From: Nakaseomyces glabratus
Lineage: Eukaryota > Ascomycota > Saccharomycetes > Saccharomycetales > Saccharomycetaceae
Direction: 5' to 3'
NCBI RefSeq assembly: GCF_010111755.1
Contig: NC_088961.1
Coordinates: forward strand, 930,001-994,000
Length of the DNA: 64,000 nucleotides
The translations under genes and the position numbers were made by a program. Under the pieces are notes generated by a model. The model was not told the DNA's origin. It searched no databases and saw nothing but the letters and a program-made list of their open reading frames with translations. Shown here piece after piece: positions 30,519-40,310 of the stretch (the stretch's first letter is position 1; every line of letters begins with the position of its first letter).

Positions 30519-30847
30519 GCTAGCGCTATATATAGTTCGTAATGCACTGATATCCTAGGCCTAATTACTCCAAAATTATACCTTCCCCACTACTGTTTTG
30601 AACAGATCACCCAGTTATAAAATCCCCTTTCCAGTCTAAGTTTGGCCAACTTCAAAGGATTTCGCGAAGTTCTGCCAGAAAAATTATATAAAAATCATGT
30701 GACGCAGTGGTTTTAGGCTAATAGAAGCAAGAAGTTAGTCCATCTATAAGGTCACAGCTGCATCAAAGAGGTCCAATTGCTGTGCTACAGATACTCTAAC
30801 AGTGTGTGGTTGTGTTAAGCTTGGGTACTGCGGAAATAAGAGCGGTT
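30519..30847. promoter_or_regulatory. SRV2 / RRM-like gene divergent promoter
   Basis: 329 bp. A consensus TATA box TATATAAA at 30686-30693 points to the plus-strand gene (155-160 bp before its ATG). Directly behind it, 30696-30703 is CATGTGAC, the reverse complement of GTCACATG, a perfect Cbf1/CDEI site. No centromere CDEII/CDEIII accompanies it. Confidence 0.55.
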
Positions 30848-31864
30848 ATGGCGGTGAGAGTTCGAGTGCGAGGTCGCAAGAGTAAAGGGAAAGGGCATGG
30901 CCATGGCGGTGAGCGCATTACTGTGAAACAGGAGGCTGGTGAGGACATTGATCAGCTGGTACAGGTGCAAAAACCGCGTGCTAAGCTTCGAGTCCAAGAA
31001 GCTGCCACTCAGAAGCGCAGGGAGAAGCCTGCAGCGCGGGTAACACCTGCAAGGGAGGTTCCACTTGCTGATAGGATAGAAGTAAAACACAAATCTGTGA
31101 AAACCAGTAGAACTGGCAGTAATGACCGACAGAGAAACAGGGCTAATGGGGTGGACCCTTTCGAAAGGATGATCCGCCACCAGTTAGGTGTCATTGGCTA
31201 CACTGAGATCACAAATCCTCAGATGAAACGGTTTCTCAGCCTGTCGACACCAAATAAGATCAACGCTATGAGGGGTCTAGGCTTTACCGATGAACGTATA
31301 ATGAGCTTATTCAATAGCACTGGTGTTAAAGTAACAGAGCTTTCCATGAAGAAGGCAGACCAGATGCAAAAGCAAAAACAAAATCAAAAAGACTCCAGCG
31401 ATACTGGTTTTGGCAAAAGAAAAGAAAAGAGTACAAATGGAGTTAGAAACAATACACAGTCTATAGAAGGAACACCTAGTACAATTGTAGATACACCAAG
31501 AAACGGACTAGAGATTCCTCTTATGTCACCGGGTCTTGCGATCACTAATCGCAACAAATTAGTAATATCTACTTCCACCAAGCCAGATAATGGGAACCTG
31601 CTTACAATTTACAATTTGACTCTCGGATTGGATCAGGAAAAATTAAAAGATATCCTAGAGAGCTATGGCAATACCGAGATTGATAAAGTTGTAGTTCGTG
31701 ACTTACCTACCGGATCTGCAATGGCCACAGTTCACTTGAAAGAACCCTCTACCGAAGAATTGATCAGAGTGAGAGACTTCTTTCACGGTGCCACTGTCGA
31801 TGGCAGAACAATTCAAGTAATGATATCAGCAGATCCAACTAAGAACCTGTCTTCTGCCATTTGA
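30848..31864 (+). CDS. Unassigned basic protein with C-terminal RRM-like domain
   Basis: I do not recognise this 338-residue protein with certainty. The N-terminal 100 residues are basic (RVRVRGRKSKGKGHGHGG at 4-21). A compact, probably helical conserved-looking block spans about 102-165 (DPFERMIRHQLG ... INAMRGLGFTDERIMSLF). A Lys/Gln/Ser-rich linker follows. The C-terminal 85 residues look like an RRM with RNP2 LLTIYNL (251-257) and RNP1-like SAMATVHL (290-297), then VDGRTIQVMIS. The frame is open 14 codons upstream from a GTG; the ATG at 30848 is chosen. S. cerevisiae has no gene here, between SRV2 and YSF3. Since CPT1's duplicate EPT1 (YHR123W) is followed by YHR127W in the same orientation, YHR127W is a candidate orthologue by order only. 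Confidence 0.75.
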   Translation: MAVRVRVRGRKSKGKGHGHGGERITVKQEAGEDIDQLVQVQKPRAKLRVQEAATQKRREKPAARVTPAREVPLADRIEVKHKSVKTSRTGSNDRQRNRANGVDPFERMIRHQLGVIGYTEITNPQMKRFLSLSTPNKINAMRGLGFTDERIMSLFNSTGVKVTELSMKKADQMQKQKQNQKDSSDTGFGKRKEKSTNGVRNNTQSIEGTPSTIVDTPRNGLEIPLMSPGLAITNRNKLVISTSTKPDNGNLLTIYNLTLGLDQEKLKDILESYGNTEIDKVVVRDLPTGSAMATVHLKEPSTEELIRVRDFFHGATVDGRTIQVMISADPTKNLSSAI

Positions 31865-31997
31865 ACAACTTTTGATATGCCCACGCTAATATAAAATTAG
31901 ATATATGCAGTTGCAAATATACGCCTTCATGATGCTATTTTAGTAGTAACCGTCTGCATACATAATGATCATTTGTAATAATTTTGTATTTCTACCT

Positions 31998-32201
31998 TTA
32001 TTTCTTCTGACCATAGCTGTGACCAGCTGGAAAGCTGTTGCAATACTTTTCAATGAGGTCTATCTGAGTAGTTCTCCTACAATCATCACCCTTAGCTAAC
32101 ATTATGTATTCATTTAGCCCACTATGCTGAATCATGGAAGATATAGTATCTCTTCGCACCTTAAGCAGCCATTCTTCTGTGCTGGTAGAACTCTGGGACA
32201 T
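31998..32201 (-). CDS. YSF3: SF3b subunit Ysf3 (SF3B5/SF3b10), N-terminus uncertain
   Basis: Small subunit of the SF3b complex of U2 snRNP. The sequence EEWLLKVRRDTISSMIQHSGLNEYIMLA ... IDLIEKYCNSFPAG (shown with a gap) follows the family pattern W-x6-RDT-x15-Y-x3-A...MEK. From the ATG at 32201 the protein has 67 residues, about 18 fewer than S. cerevisiae Ysf3 (85), and lacks the usual Y-x-G-x-G motif before the TT/EEW segment. The S. cerevisiae gene has an intron near its 5' end. Upstream on this strand is a perfect branch-point sequence TACTAAC (32352-32346), but I could not find a convincing 5' exon. Position after SRV2 matches YNL138W-A. Confidence 0.75.
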   Translation of the reverse strand: MSQSSTSTEEWLLKVRRDTISSMIQHSGLNEYIMLAKGDDCRRTTQIDLIEKYCNSFPAGHSYGQKK

Positions 32202-32618
32202 CTCTTTAAATATTAGCACCAAATCCACACTAGAGCTACAACAATGTGCTCGATTTTATCACCTTTATAGCTACAATATATTCCTAGTTATAATTAATCG
32301 ATTAACAGTACTCAGTAAAGGAATATGACTTCTTAAAGGTTCCAAGTTAGTACCAATAATCCTTCAGGTTTAATCCAAAACATGAATTTTATTCACTACA
32401 AAGCTAGGACTCATACATTACGATATAATGAGAATCAATAGAATAGCAACAATAGTATAATAAATAGTATTTTGAGTGAATTGGTGCTTGATAAGCAGGA
32501 TAATGTATCTTTACATAAACTAGTGCTATTATTTATTAGAAGTATAGGATAAATGGAAACCCGATTAAAATGATAATCGCACGGGATGGAGATTGGGATA
32601 GCTAAATGCAATTCTGAA
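32202..32618. other. YSF3 upstream region / NST1 3' region
   Basis: 417 bp between two minus-strand genes. It contains TACTAAC on the minus strand (32346-32352) and a possible weak 5' splice site GTATGA (minus, 32416-32411). No ATG in a suitable frame precedes that site. Confidence 0.45.
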
Positions 32619-35600
32619 TTAACGATCTAATGACGATGATGGGATAATATTCATGGTAGCTTCTTTGGCTAGATACGAGTTTCCTTCGAAGTTTCGGGCA
32701 GTGCCAGGAATACTGTTCGATAAATGTTCAGGACCTTTCATCGTAGGATCCATGTTTTGATGGAAATTGGAGAACGCTGTCGATACCGGCCTGTTTTCAC
32801 TTCCAACGCGCACACCATTAATGACACCTGTTTGATCTTTTACAAGATCGTAATTATGACTTCGCTCCAGATCAATGACATTGTTCAAGAAGCTCGGGAA
32901 ATCTGATGTTGATTGCTTATTGATCGACTGATACAATAAATCTATTGGAATATAACCATTATTCTGGGGCGAATTAGATAGTAACCTTATATTGTCCATA
33001 ATATTTTGTCTTTGAGATTGATTTTGTAACATGCTCCCAGAATTCAAGGCAAACTGATTTCTTGGAGAGGTATTGGAGAAGGAATTGGTAAATGCAACTC
33101 CTGAATTCATATCCCTGGAAGGCACGTTGAAATCAGACCCTGTTGACCATATGCTGGGATTAGTGAACGAAGATCCCATACCTATGTTTTGATTAGGAAC
33201 AGTTTGAGATGACACACTATTTGAATTTGTAGGAACCGATAACCTTTGTGAAAAGTTAAACATGCTAGCACTGCTATCTCCCCATATAGAGCTTCGGTGC
33301 ACAGGAGGCTCCGTTCCTAGAAAAGCTGGTTGAGATAGAGGAATTTGTGTAGTATTACTTCCCAAAGGAGTTTTTCCGCTAGAGTTTTGATCATTCCACA
33401 GGGAACTTTGCAAGTTACTTGAACTGAATGCAGGGGATTCATTCAGACTATTGGTTGTTAACATAGTTGTCAACTTACTCAACTCATCACCCAAGTAGTC
33501 TCTTTTCGTATCCATCATCGTATTGGAAATTGGAGATGTTCCTTTTTGCTGATGCAATGGTGTCTGGTTATTAGACAGGATATGCTGGTTTGCGTTTAAG
33601 TTATTGAGGGCGGGGAGTGAAGTCCAACTTGCTAAGTTTGTAGAAGATGTATCAGCATTCAAACCAGTCAAGATATCGTTTTGCAGGTTGTTACTCAATT
33701 GATTTTCACCAGAAAATACGTTACTACCGTATGGGGAATGAAAGTTGGTGCTTAGCCCATTAGAGTTCATGCCACTAGCTTGATCATTGATGAGATTACT
33801 AGAACGTATCTGGTCATTTACATTATCAGTAAATGGTGGTTGTAAAAGAGCTTGCATGTCCATTGATGTGCGAGATCCTGATTTTGCAGTAGTTGCAGCA
33901 TTGATAATATTAAGAATTTCATTATTGATCTCATTGTTGTCATCGTTCTTACCTGGTGAATTATTTGCCTTGTCAGAATAAACTTGAGTTAAACCAAGCA
34001 CGTGAGAGTTTTTTCTGACACCAAGATTTGTCGGACCGCCATTACCAAGACCTGCATTTGTGTTATCTAGATCATTATTGAAATAGTTCTGCATTCCTAT
34101 ATTACTGTTCTGAGGGTTTGAGAAAAATTGATTTTGTATTGATAGCGATTGCGAGGAATGATTTTCCTTCATGCTCATAGCGAGTTCAGTTTCTTTTTTC
34201 AATATTTCAGCTCTCTCCTTTTCTCTTAACAATCTTTCTTCCTCTTCCTTCTTTTTCATTAGCTCTTCTTCCCGCAATTGTCTTTCTAACTCTTCTTTCT
34301 TCTTCTTTTCTTCTTCACGTTTTCTCTTCTGTTCCTCTTTCGCTTTACGCTGCTTTTCCTGCTGCTCTTCACGCTTCCTTTGCTCCTCTAATTTCCTCCT
34401 CCTCTCTTCATCCTTCTTACGCTTGGCTTCTTCCACCTTCTTCCGTTGAGCTTCACGTCTTTCCATCTCTCTTCTTTCTTGCTCTTCCCTTGCAGATCTT
34501 TCTTCCTCCTCCTTTTTGCGTTTTTCTTCTTCCTTTGCCAGTTGTTGTAGTCTCCTTTTCTCTTTCTCTTTCTCTTTCTTCTTGATCTTCTTAACTTCTT
34601 TTTCTTTCTTCTTCATTTGCTCTTCTTCAAGTTCTTTTAGAAGTTTTAGTCTATTACTATCAGCTTCCTTCTCATGATATGACTCCATTATTCTTCCTTG
34701 TAGTAGTTTTGTAATGGCAATCTGAATTAACCTTCTGCCTTCTTCTAACCGTTCCATATCATCTATGCTACTCTCATACCCTTCATCAATACTATCTTCA
34801 TCCTCATCAGCAATAGTACCATGATCTTTACCATGATCAGAATAATTATACTTCTCCTGTGGGGTATCATACTGGAGATTTTCTTCATTCTCATCCGTGA
34901 CTTCTCGCAGGCGTGAGTTGCTCTCATAATTGTCGCTATGGTTTATATTTCCAGAGTTGGTGTCATAATTTACTCTTAATTGATCTGACTTCAAGGTACT
35001 GAAAGGTTCATCAACATCTGAGATAATATCTCCATTATCTATATCGTCGTATTCTGAGTCATAATCTTCGTACTCTGAATCAGAATAATCTGTGATGTCA
35101 TCATCATATCGTTCTTCTTCCGATGTAAAATGATTTTCATCAACATCATCCATCATCCTCCCATCAAGGTTCGTAAGAGTAGCAACTGCTTTTATAATTT
35201 GTGGTATGTTGCTCATCATTTTGAATGGTTCTTCCTTGAAACGCTCATTGTATGCTTCTAAGAGCATATTGTGAAATATGTTGTCCTGATCACTAGACAT
35301 GAAACGACCAAATAGCTCTACTTCCAAAGGAGAAAGGTGTTCCAGTTTGCGATTCTCAAAATTGAAGGCATTTACGACTTTTCTAGATATTGCGCCTTGT
35401 AAATCATAGTAGTCTTGCTGAGAAAGTGGGTTACCATGATGTAACATAGTTGTAAATTCTATAGGGTCTAAAGTTTCATTTAAATTTACAAGATTATCAT
35501 CATCTTCTGACTCTACAATCTTCAACAGATTTGGTGCCCATAAGTTCTTTAGGGCATCTAAGAATTCATAACTGCTATTTTGCATCACTTCATCAGTGAT

Positions 35601-36581
35601 TGCTTTCATACATGGATTCTCATCGAGCTTTTGAATAAACTTTTGTGCAATCTTTGGTTGGGAAGAAATGAAAGATTCAGTAAATTTCAAATATTCTTTA
35701 TTTTCTTCCTTTATCTCGCCCAAATCATCCTCTTGTATTACATTTATCTTGCTTACAGGTTCTACTACAGATAGCTGTTCCAATGTTTTCTGTATATCTT
35801 TTGTCATAGCTTCTTCATTAGCTTGCGGAATCTGCGCGCACGGTATCTCTTCTTCTATATTGTCGTTAGCGAGACTGGACGGCCTATTGCATTCTTGCTT
35901 CGAAAGCTGCTTTTGCTTGAATTGATGCACTTCTTCTTTAAGTTTATCTGCAATATCAGAACTCAGAAAGTTTTTCACTACTTCCTCATGTGTTGTATTA
36001 TCATTTGGCCCTTCGGTTTGATCCAGAATCTGCTTATTCTTTGATATTTGTAGTTCTTTTATAATTCCCAAGTGAAACTTCACAGGATTCATATCGGGAT
36101 CTCGCTGTTCCTCTAATTCATACAATAAATTGTACATTCGTTCCATTTCTTGGTTCATAGCCATGTGACGACGCCCACACACTGAGCAACTACAGTTATG
36201 ATCATTCTGGTAATTTCGTATTATCTCCAATACTTCTTCCTTTTCAATACGCAGAATATTCTTCTTCTCATCAGGAGACAGAGATTCCCAATGCGAGTCT
36301 AAAGTGATACCCATCTGCTTCGCACTCTCGGAGACTTCTAAGTCACTAAGCTTGCCCTTCTTCTTCGACTTCTTACCCGATGTCGACTTATCCGGTAGAG
36401 ACTCCACAATCACATCTCCGTTGGGCCCTCTTTTTATTACTCTAGATGTAGGATAATCTGACTCATCTCTCTCATCCATGATCTCCGCCTCAATAGGAGG
36501 CGCCACTTTCTCCACAGCATGCTTTTTAACACCGCCCTTGCTTTTACTCTTCTTCTTCTTGCTCTTGGAACCTGAAGGCAT
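32619..36581 (-). CDS. NST1: Nst1-like stress response protein with giant charged coiled coil
   Basis: Nst1 influences salt tolerance in yeast, interacts with splicing factor Msl1 and has been linked to P-bodies. The 1320-residue protein starts with Lys-rich tracts. It has a conserved cysteine cluster CSCSVCGRR near 132, an acidic region near 500-610, and an Arg/Lys/Glu coiled coil of about 150 residues (roughly 650-805) that is almost purely charged. The final 500 residues are Asn/Ser/Gln-rich. S. cerevisiae Nst1 is about 1240. Molecular function is unknown. Next to YNL092W as in S. cerevisiae (YNL091W-YNL092W). Confidence 0.92.
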   Translation of the reverse strand: MPSGSKSKKKKSKSKGGVKKHAVEKVAPPIEAEIMDERDESDYPTSRVIKRGPNGDVIVESLPDKSTSGKKSKKKGKLSDLEVSESAKQMGITLDSHWESLSPDEKKNILRIEKEEVLEIIRNYQNDHNCSCSVCGRRHMAMNQEMERMYNLLYELEEQRDPDMNPVKFHLGIIKELQISKNKQILDQTEGPNDNTTHEEVVKNFLSSDIADKLKEEVHQFKQKQLSKQECNRPSSLANDNIEEEIPCAQIPQANEEAMTKDIQKTLEQLSVVEPVSKINVIQEDDLGEIKEENKEYLKFTESFISSQPKIAQKFIQKLDENPCMKAITDEVMQNSSYEFLDALKNLWAPNLLKIVESEDDDNLVNLNETLDPIEFTTMLHHGNPLSQQDYYDLQGAISRKVVNAFNFENRKLEHLSPLEVELFGRFMSSDQDNIFHNMLLEAYNERFKEEPFKMMSNIPQIIKAVATLTNLDGRMMDDVDENHFTSEEERYDDDITDYSDSEYEDYDSEYDDIDNGDIISDVDEPFSTLKSDQLRVNYDTNSGNINHSDNYESNSRLREVTDENEENLQYDTPQEKYNYSDHGKDHGTIADEDEDSIDEGYESSIDDMERLEEGRRLIQIAITKLLQGRIMESYHEKEADSNRLKLLKELEEEQMKKKEKEVKKIKKKEKEKEKRRLQQLAKEEEKRKKEEEERSAREEQERREMERREAQRKKVEEAKRKKDEERRRKLEEQRKREEQQEKQRKAKEEQKRKREEEKKKKEELERQLREEELMKKKEEEERLLREKERAEILKKETELAMSMKENHSSQSLSIQNQFFSNPQNSNIGMQNYFNNDLDNTNAGLGNGGPTNLGVRKNSHVLGLTQVYSDKANNSPGKNDDNNEINNEILNIINAATTAKSGSRTSMDMQALLQPPFTDNVNDQIRSSNLINDQASGMNSNGLSTNFHSPYGSNVFSGENQLSNNLQNDILTGLNADTSSTNLASWTSLPALNNLNANQHILSNNQTPLHQQKGTSPISNTMMDTKRDYLGDELSKLTTMLTTNSLNESPAFSSSNLQSSLWNDQNSSGKTPLGSNTTQIPLSQPAFLGTEPPVHRSSIWGDSSASMFNFSQRLSVPTNSNSVSSQTVPNQNIGMGSSFTNPSIWSTGSDFNVPSRDMNSGVAFTNSFSNTSPRNQFALNSGSMLQNQSQRQNIMDNIRLLSNSPQNNGYIPIDLLYQSINKQSTSDFPSFLNNVIDLERSHNYDLVKDQTGVINGVRVGSENRPVSTAFSNFHQNMDPTMKGPEHLSNSIPGTARNFEGNSYLAKEATMNIIPSSSLDR

Positions 36582-36947
36582 CGCTCTAATATCTCAATGC
36601 TTACACTAGCAGAATGACCTCCCCGAATAGCGTTTAGGTACCTTGCTAACTGACCTCGTTCTTAACCGCTGTTGACTAACTGAAGTTTATATTTATGCTG
36701 ATAACAGACATGTGCTAACTTCTCTGGAAGTGAAGAGATCATTATGCCAATTTTTTTTTCACTTCTTCAGCTTTAAACTTTGAAGGGCCGACAGGGTTAG
36801 AACGGCTCATCTGGCAGAAAAAATAGAAGAAATAGGCATATAGTACCAAGTGATACATGCTCAGTTCGAATGCAATACTTGTCTCTATTAAACTACATAA
36901 TGTATTCCGATGGTCCTAATAACATTTTTATTACACTTTATACAATA
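36582..36947. other. NST1 promoter / YNL092W 3' region
   Basis: 366 bp between minus-strand genes. A poly-T tract near 36750-36760 followed by CACTTCTTCAG is the only notable feature; RRPE-like but without PAC. Confidence 0.4.
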
Positions 36948-38159
36948 TTATAATGCACCTTCCATTAGTTCCGTTCTCTTTTTCATCACCCAGTAGCTGC
37001 ATCTATAACCCGGCAAGCCATTGAGACCACTCTCTGGAAAAGGAAGTTGGCCATACCCACTCAATATTCCGTCCTCTCTTTTGAGCATGGTGAACCCCAG
37101 TTTTAAGGCTACTGCAACTATCTCATCGACTGTGAGTTCAATTCCTTTCATCGGTATTGGGCTGTGGTCTGTCCGTTCCCCCGAGTAGGGATCGACTTCA
37201 TAATTTATGTCCGAATCGTTGTCATTCTCATGATGGTATACCAACGGGCCAAAATTGATCCATGTACCACCGGGCCTTAGTACATGCTCTATAGCAAGTA
37301 AATAGTCAATGACATTGCCTGACGTGTCTAGGAAGAAATTGGTCACCACTACGTCCTTCGTTGATTTGGAGTTGAGCCGTTTCAAGTTCATCTCTTGATT
37401 GATGTTGTAATGGGAAGAACCCAATATGCCTTCATTGGGGCCATAACAATCTACAAACGACCCCATAGAGATTTGCATCAGGTTGTTGCCGGCTAATTCT
37501 GATTGTATATCGAAGTCAGGGATACGTATAGGCTTAAACATGAGGTTCCTTTCCTTCCAATGCGAATTTGTATGCACAAAGGGGTATATCTCAATGCCCT
37601 TGCTGGACAGACCACCATTTAACATGAACATAGACATAATTATCATATAGTATGAATACTCGTTACCTTCACTTCTATAACCATGCATTACCAGATCTGC
37701 AATCAGTCTGGCTGTGCCCAGCCCAGGGACTAAGATTTCCAGAGGTTCCTCCGAGCTCGAATTCCCTTGTAGTTCCGATAAAAAGGGCATCAATCTACTC
37801 AACAGTATGTCTCGCTCACTTGAAGCTTCTGCAGACCATTCTCTATAAAGTTGTGCCAGCATGGATACTACCTTTTCCATATTTGATCGACTGACCGGCC
37901 GTGAAACACTGCCTTGTATACCACTTGCATGCTCGAAGAACTCCACTGCACCTTCAATAAAATCAGCATTCAAAGATATGCATCTCTTCAGATTGCTTAA
38001 ATATGATGAATAACTCGGTACCAGTTTTCTCTGTATTTCGGGCAAGGCCTCCCACTTTACCAGTCTGGGCGTATAGTATTCCTTCAATGCATAGTCTCTG
38101 TATTGCTTATATGCACTAAGGGTTTCCTCAATAACTTGTTCATCAGTTAGATCCTCCAT
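36948..38159 (-). CDS. Carnosine N-methyltransferase family protein (YNL092W)
   Basis: SAM-dependent methyltransferase of the N2227/CARNMT1 family; the animal enzyme makes anserine and also methylates histidine in some proteins, while the yeast substrate is not established to my knowledge. The 403-residue protein has the SAM-binding loop VPGLGTAR (144-151), the family motif GNEYSYYM (165-172), DCYGPNEG, FFLDTSGNVIDYL and GTWINFGPL. Length equals the S. cerevisiae protein (about 400). The frame extends 15 codons upstream from a TTG; the ATG at 38159 aligns with the family start. Confidence 0.93.
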   Translation of the reverse strand: MEDLTDEQVIEETLSAYKQYRDYALKEYYTPRLVKWEALPEIQRKLVPSYSSYLSNLKRCISLNADFIEGAVEFFEHASGIQGSVSRPVSRSNMEKVVSMLAQLYREWSAEASSERDILLSRLMPFLSELQGNSSSEEPLEILVPGLGTARLIADLVMHGYRSEGNEYSYYMIIMSMFMLNGGLSSKGIEIYPFVHTNSHWKERNLMFKPIRIPDFDIQSELAGNNLMQISMGSFVDCYGPNEGILGSSHYNINQEMNLKRLNSKSTKDVVVTNFFLDTSGNVIDYLLAIEHVLRPGGTWINFGPLVYHHENDNDSDINYEVDPYSGERTDHSPIPMKGIELTVDEIVAVALKLGFTMLKREDGILSGYGQLPFPESGLNGLPGYRCSYWVMKKRTELMEGAL

Positions 38160-38417
38160 AATGAAATGTAGGTAATCATTCCCGTTATTGATCGTGCGTT
38201 GCAATTATGATATCTGTTGTAAGCTTCATCTAACCTTTTGTTTTCTTTTAGTTTAATATTCAAGTCACCTTGGCCCAATTGGACCATTTGACTATAAAAT
38301 AATATCGGAATTTGACAATAAAAAGTTTGGTTATATCATTATAATTATGCAAATTAAAATAAATAATATTTCATTAATTTTTATAAGAACCTTACATCTA
38401 TTAAATATAAACAGTGG

Positions 38418-40310
38418 TTATTTCTCAGATGGTGTTCTCTCCTTAGTGGATTCGATGATTGAAAGAGAATCCTCGAGACACAGTTCCGGTTCCATGAAAA
38501 ATGCAAAGTGCACATTAACATTAGCGCTTTTCAACTCATCAATAGCATTAATAACTCGTCCTTGCCAATTATCAGCCCTTTTATCCACGATTGTCCCAGT
38601 GCCTTCCATATCGTTCTGAGATGATGGAATAAAGAACCCTTCGGATACCGAGGATTGCGCTGAAGAGGAAATGGAGGATGCAGACGGAGACAAAGAGCTT
38701 TTATCTTGTATGGTGTCGTAAAGTGTTGAATCAGTTCTCCTTGGTGGTAATGCTGGCGGTCTTTTAGGGCTCTCATCAGCATTAGATCTATGGTCGTCAG
38801 AGTTGAGATGCCTTGTTGCCATAATAGATTCTTCTTGCTCTCTAGATAATTGTATCCGTTTGTTAGGAATAGGAGGAGGAGGACGCCTTAACCGATCGGT
38901 TGTCGATCTTCTTGAAACGGGTGTATCTCTTGCAAACGAATCAACTGGTCTAGCAACCTCTGCTGTTGTTCTTCTTCGTAAAGGTAAAGGTGGTATTTTT
39001 CTTATATTATCAACCAAGTCGTCTCTAAAGGATTTCCTTGAGATTGGCAGACTGGTTGTAGATGAGCCAACTGATTTATTGAAGTAAAGTCTCTGTATCA
39101 GTTCATTCAGTGTCTTCATTATGTTTTTATCCTCAACTGAGAAATCGCTCAAAGAGTTACTACAGCATCTAATAAATATTGCACGAATCTGGTCTGGGAA
39201 CTCACATGCTAATTTAGTGTATGCCTCCAAATCCTGCTCACCGGAGTCCCCAACAAGAATAAATTTCTTATTTGGGAAATCTTCCAAGATGGACCTGATC
39301 TTCCCGCTTTTTCTATTGGCACTGGATGTCATCAAACTCTTCATAAAATTACCAGTGTATTGCTTTAAGAATATCGGTCCTCTTGGGTAATTTGATTCTA
39401 TAAAATTCACCAAAACGGGATATAACTGTAACGGGGAATTCGAAACATAAAAGAAATCAAAATTGTAAACGTCTCTCAAGGTGTAGTACCAGGATGGCAT
39501 ACCGTCTATCTTCCAACGTTCAAATTCATGAACAAATACATTTCTGAACATTGATTTCTTATTACCCGTTATACCAGTATGCTTTATTGTGTCATCTATA
39601 TCACTGATAAGGCCCCAACCATCCTGTTTTATGTAGGTTAAGTTAGACACGTCCTTTGTTACTATAGCGGGAAAATAGTCTGGTGTTTGAACTGTGATAT
39701 TAATTCTCCGGGGCTCAAATTCGGTCATTACACTCGTTTCAACATAGCCTATATTATCGGCCTGTATTTCTATTTTATGTATATCATTTGGAGTGTCGCC
39801 ATGCAAAGTAATTAGCAAAGGTGCGCCGGGCACTCTTGCGCAAAGAAACCCTTGTATTCTGTTTGTCAACGTCTCTAATTCCTCCTCATTGAAACCTTTT
39901 GCCTGACTCAAATCGGTTTCGGATTGTATTGCATCGGGGTCTGAGTTTCCCGGTTTGAGATACTGCTTACATAGAGATAGTAGCACCCTATTTCTCCGCC
40001 TCGTTATATCTCCGGGTTCTAAAATATTCAGCCTTATGACCACGTCGTATAGCGCTTTCCTCCCATCGTTGATGTCGTTTCTGGTATAGTATGAAGGGTA
40101 GTACTGGATAAACATGTTTTCGGGATACTGGGAATTTGAGATGTCTGAGGGCCCATCTCTCGCCATACCATCCGGCATGTAAGGCTTGGAGGTCATCTGC
40201 CTTATATTTGGAATGTAGACCTCTTTAGTCTTGCGAACGAAGTCGTATAGCATCTGCCGCTTGCTGCCGTTGCTGCCGTTGCCGCTGTTGCCGTTGTCCA
40301 TACCCTCCAT
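38418..40310 (-). CDS. APP1: Phosphatidate phosphatase App1 (actin patch)
   Basis: Mg2+-dependent phosphatidate phosphatase at cortical actin patches, thought to make diacylglycerol during endocytosis. The 630-residue protein has the catalytic HAD motif DIDDT (237-241) in SDIDDTIKHTG, then YVSNSPLQLYP, SANRKSGK and ILVGDSGEQD. Proline-rich SH3 ligands (RRPPPPIP, RPPALPPRR) lie in the C-terminal tail, which ends near ELCLEDSLSIIES. The frame is open for 65 codons upstream without an ATG; the ATG at 40310 is used. A short NGNSGNGSNGS repeat follows the start. YPT53, which sits between YNL092W and APP1 in S. cerevisiae, is absent here. Confidence 0.95.
   Translation of the reverse strand: MEGMDNGNSGNGSNGSKRQMLYDFVRKTKEVYIPNIRQMTSKPYMPDGMARDGPSDISNSQYPENMFIQYYPSYYTRNDINDGRKALYDVVIRLNILEPGDITRRRNRVLLSLCKQYLKPGNSDPDAIQSETDLSQAKGFNEEELETLTNRIQGFLCARVPGAPLLITLHGDTPNDIHKIEIQADNIGYVETSVMTEFEPRRINITVQTPDYFPAIVTKDVSNLTYIKQDGWGLISDIDDTIKHTGITGNKKSMFRNVFVHEFERWKIDGMPSWYYTLRDVYNFDFFYVSNSPLQLYPVLVNFIESNYPRGPIFLKQYTGNFMKSLMTSSANRKSGKIRSILEDFPNKKFILVGDSGEQDLEAYTKLACEFPDQIRAIFIRCCSNSLSDFSVEDKNIMKTLNELIQRLYFNKSVGSSTTSLPISRKSFRDDLVDNIRKIPPLPLRRRTTAEVARPVDSFARDTPVSRRSTTDRLRRPPPPIPNKRIQLSREQEESIMATRHLNSDDHRSNADESPKRPPALPPRRTDSTLYDTIQDKSSLSPSASSISSSAQSSVSEGFFIPSSQNDMEGTGTIVDKRADNWQGRVINAIDELKSANVNVHFAFFMEPELCLEDSLSIIESTKERTPSEK

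Noticed and set aside
30696..30703. Perfect CDEI-type octamer GTCACATG (minus strand)
   Set aside because: As a centromere: no CDEIII within 200 bp and it sits in a 329-bp promoter. Kept only as a Cbf1-type site.
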